Of a DNA stretch of 64,000 bases, positions 62,490-64,000 are shown one piece after another. Source of the stretch: an uncultured Cohaesibacter sp. Lineage in GTDB: Bacteria; Pseudomonadota; Alphaproteobacteria; Rhizobiales; Cohaesibacteraceae. Within the stretch, counting starts at the first letter, position 1. The number at the start of each line of letters is the position of its first letter. The notes beneath the pieces are model-generated. The model was not told the DNA's origin. It saw only the letters and a program-made list of their open reading frames with translations, and ran no database searches. The stretch is taken from NCBI RefSeq assembly GCF_963664735.1, contig NZ_OY761553.1, positions 2,247,303 to 2,311,302 of the forward strand, in the 5' to 3' direction. A program made the position numbers and the translations under genes.

Positions 62490-63269
62490 CTACTCGGGCT
62501 TGCTGCCACCAATTGCGTGGATAAGTTTGTCAGCAGCATCAGCGACCGCCAGCCGTGATTCCTCGAAGCTAACGACCTGATGGTGCAAACTGTCTGAATT
62601 CAACGTCAGGAAAGGCATCGTCAAGACAGCCTCGACCTGCTTGTTGCTGTTGAAGATAGGATAGCTGATGTTGGTAACGCCACTGATCTGCGGGCTCGCA
62701 CCGATGAAATACCCCTTCTGGCGAACCTTATCCATTTGGCTCAGCACACTTTCGATCACGGCTTCTGGTGTCTCTGTTGCTTCCAGAATGGCCCGCCTCT
62801 GACCTTCCTCCTGAAAAGCCAACATGGCAAAACCGGAGCCGGAGCCGTGCACATCCACACGCGCGCTCAAGCGGATGCAAAAGCCCATCTTGTAGGGACT
62901 GTCTTGCACTGCGACGACAACCATCTCCGCTTCGTGCAGCACAGACAAATGGCAGGATTGCTGCGTCTTTTCCGACAGCTTGGCCATTTCCGTACCCGCA
63001 GCATTCAGCAACCGCTGCATCGGAGGAAATTTGTTCGACAATTCGAACATCTTAAGCGTGAGGCGATATTTTCCACTCTCTGGCTCAGTCGCGATATAAC
63101 CGCGCGCCTCCAAAATAGCCAGCATACGATAGAGCTCGTTTACTGACCGGCCAAGCTTGGTCACCATATCCTTTTTGGAAATCGCTTCGTCCTGCTCGCT
63201 GAGCAATTCGAGAATATCAAGCCCACGTTCAAGGGCCGGAGCCTTGTATTTGGATGCCGTATCGCTCAT
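62490..63269 (-). CDS. IclR-family transcriptional regulator
   Basis: 259 residues. Winged HTH (ALERGLDILELLSEQDEAIS, KKDMVTKLGRSVNELYRML, LEARGYIA) and GAF-like effector domain with GSGSGFAMLAF. Upstream of the TRAP operon on the same strand, 656 bases away, and probably its regulator. Confidence 0.9.
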   Translation of the reverse strand: MSDTASKYKAPALERGLDILELLSEQDEAISKKDMVTKLGRSVNELYRMLAILEARGYIATEPESGKYRLTLKMFELSNKFPPMQRLLNAAGTEMAKLSEKTQQSCHLSVLHEAEMVVVAVQDSPYKMGFCIRLSARVDVHGSGSGFAMLAFQEEGQRRAILEATETPEAVIESVLSQMDKVRQKGYFIGASPQISGVTNISYPIFNSNKQVEAVLTMPFLTLNSDSLHHQVVSFEESRLAVADAADKLIHAIGGSKPE

Positions 63270-63667
63270 TTCACTCCCTTGCCTTCCGAAATCACAGTCT
63301 CGTCAGGAATGCGCCAGTCACCGACCCGACGATTCCACAAGCTTCAAAGCGCCCATCCTTTTCGCGGAGTATAAGCTAAAGAAGTTAAATCCAGCGCGAC
63401 ATTCAAGGCTAAGCACCCTTTGAAAGGGCGACAATATTCCATTTATCACATATGAAATTTAAATACAAAACGATTTGATTAAATTTAAATGCGACATGAG
63501 GTCTGCAAAATGTAAGGCAGGTCACTCCTGTGAGTTGGCGCCAGCTTGAAAGAGATAGCTTACAGCATAGCTCCTCAACAGCCAGACAATCAAGAATCCG
63601 GCTCGTCAGGAACATAGCTTCAGAAACAGCTTATTCCTTAATAACAATTACTTGCAAGGAAGGGGGG
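63270..63667. other. Intergenic region, AT-rich, with repeated AAATTTAAAT
   Basis: AAATTTAAAT occurs at 63455 and 63481, 26 bases apart. No gene is supported. Probably promoter DNA of the small gene to the right. Confidence 0.35.
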
Positions 63668-63781
63668 ATGGTGCGCCTAGAGAGAGAAAGGTGGAACTCT
63701 GTTTTTGAGCAACTGACAGAATGGGAAAGTTATTTGAAGGCAGAAAACATCGATATTGACGCGATCTTGAACGAATACTAG
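63668..63781 (+). CDS. Small ORF, 37 residues
   Basis: ATG 63668 directly follows AAGGAAGGGGGG, a strong purine-rich ribosome site. The product begins MVRLERERWNSVFEQLTEWE and ends IDIDAILNEY; helical, acidic, no membrane segment. An in-frame upstream extension (from 63530) is not protein-like. It ends 20 bases from the converging hsdR-like gene and shares a terminator with it. Not a known family to me. Confidence 0.45.
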   Translation: MVRLERERWNSVFEQLTEWESYLKAENIDIDAILNEY

Positions 63782-63790
63782 GCAGCAGGG

Positions 63791-63809
63791 AGGTCTAAAC
63801 CTTAGACCT
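63791..63809. terminator. Bidirectional terminator hairpin between converging genes
   Basis: AGGTCTAA-ACC-TTAGACCT, an 8-bp perfect stem with three-base loop; the stop codon of the minus-strand gene lies inside it (63802-63804). Confidence 0.6.
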
Positions 63810-64000
63810 TTCCGCCTACGCCTTTGAACTTCTCGACGAATGCTGCGATTTTCTCAAATACGCTCTGTTTTTTTGCTCGGAACTGAGGGTTGAGAGGGCT
63901 CATCTTTGGCAGTATGGCATTGAGTTCAATTCCACGGTCACTGGCGAACTCGTGTTTCAGCGAGGTTTCCATGTATCTTCGCGCGGCATCCACATTCAAA
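63802..64000 (-). CDS. hsdR: Probable HsdR (type I restriction endonuclease R subunit), C-terminal fragment, cut by window edge
   Basis: The last 65 codons are in the window: [20 protein letters not shown], then [15 protein letters not shown] and [20 protein letters not shown] ending GKV. This helical tail, in particular [10 protein letters not shown] followed by [21 protein letters not shown], matches my memory of the C-terminus of type I restriction R subunits. No motor or nuclease motif is visible in this piece, so the call needs the rest of the gene. If right, a restriction system continues to the right of the window. Confidence 0.55.
   Translation of the reverse strand, partial: LNVDAARRYMETSLKHEFASDRGIELNAILPKMSPLNPQFRAKKQSVFEKIAAFVEKFKGVGGKV

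Noticed and set aside
62255..62539. Minus-strand ORF of 94 codons near the IclR gene
   Set aside because: It overlaps the end of the IclR gene in another frame and has no family pattern or ribosome site.
1..64000. CRISPR arrays, rRNA genes, insertion sequences
   Set aside because: No regularly spaced repeats, rRNA segments or transposase motifs were seen. The only mobile trace is the integrase remnant.

Overview
The window looks like a chromosomal segment of an alphaproteobacterium, most likely a Hyphomicrobiales-type marine or host-associated heterotroph. I would not commit to a genus, though the gene mix recalls Cohaesibacter/Pseudovibrio-like bacteria. The strongest taxonomic signal is the core block hisD - UPF0262 - low-molecular-weight phosphatase - infA - maf - yacG - tRNA-Phe at 16.2-20.9 kb, an order typical of alphaproteobacteria. 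The rest is mostly catabolic: four ABC systems or transporter sets, one TRAP transporter, paired regulators and little mobile DNA.

Layout. 0-5.5 kb: a short-chain acyl-CoA module. On the minus strand are a LysR regulator, a CoA-transferase, a MaoC hydratase and the first codons of a FabV/TER-type enoyl reductase; on the plus strand are an acetoacetyl-CoA reductase and a thiolase. Together they could take acetyl-CoA to butyryl-CoA and butyrate. 5.7-8.3 kb: a chemoreceptor and a NIPSNAP protein. 8.5-15.5 kb: a sugar or uronate ABC operon with an RraA-like aldolase and mannonate dehydratase, divergent from an IclR regulator with two in-phase operator-like palindromes between them. 15.6-16.3 kb: an internally deleted tyrosine integrase beside tRNA-Phe. 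16.6-21.3 kb: housekeeping block plus an unlisted 39-residue membrane protein.

21.6-35.9 kb: a putrescine uptake and catabolism region (PotFGHI-type transporter, two PuuA-type glutamine-synthetase-like ligases, aminotransferase, PuuB-type oxidase, aldehyde dehydrogenase, class I amidotransferase). A GntR/FCD regulator and repeated TTTGTGATCACAAA-like palindromes probably tie it into one regulon. An AT-rich orphan gene interrupts it. 36.3-43.3 kb: a MarR gene, then a probable extracytosolic flavin electron-transfer module (ApbE, PepSY-flavodoxin-reductase fusion, DUF2271 protein with a flavinylation-like motif, small His/Asp-rich secreted protein) divergent from a two-component system. This is the most interesting part.

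43.4-53.0 kb: a seven-gene peptide operon (GntR/FCD regulator, Cys/Met-type PLP enzyme, peptide ABC transporter with fused ATPases, aminopeptidase P). 53.4-57.1 kb: a GH127 glycosidase and a frameshifted GNAT-nitrilase fusion. 57.3-63.3 kb: a TRAP transporter operon with a KdgF-like cupin, an SDR enzyme and an IclR regulator. 63.6-64 kb: a tiny ORF converging on what looks like the 3' end of a type I restriction HsdR gene, perhaps the edge of a defence island. Calls rest on reading translated sequence and motifs by eye; no database search was run.
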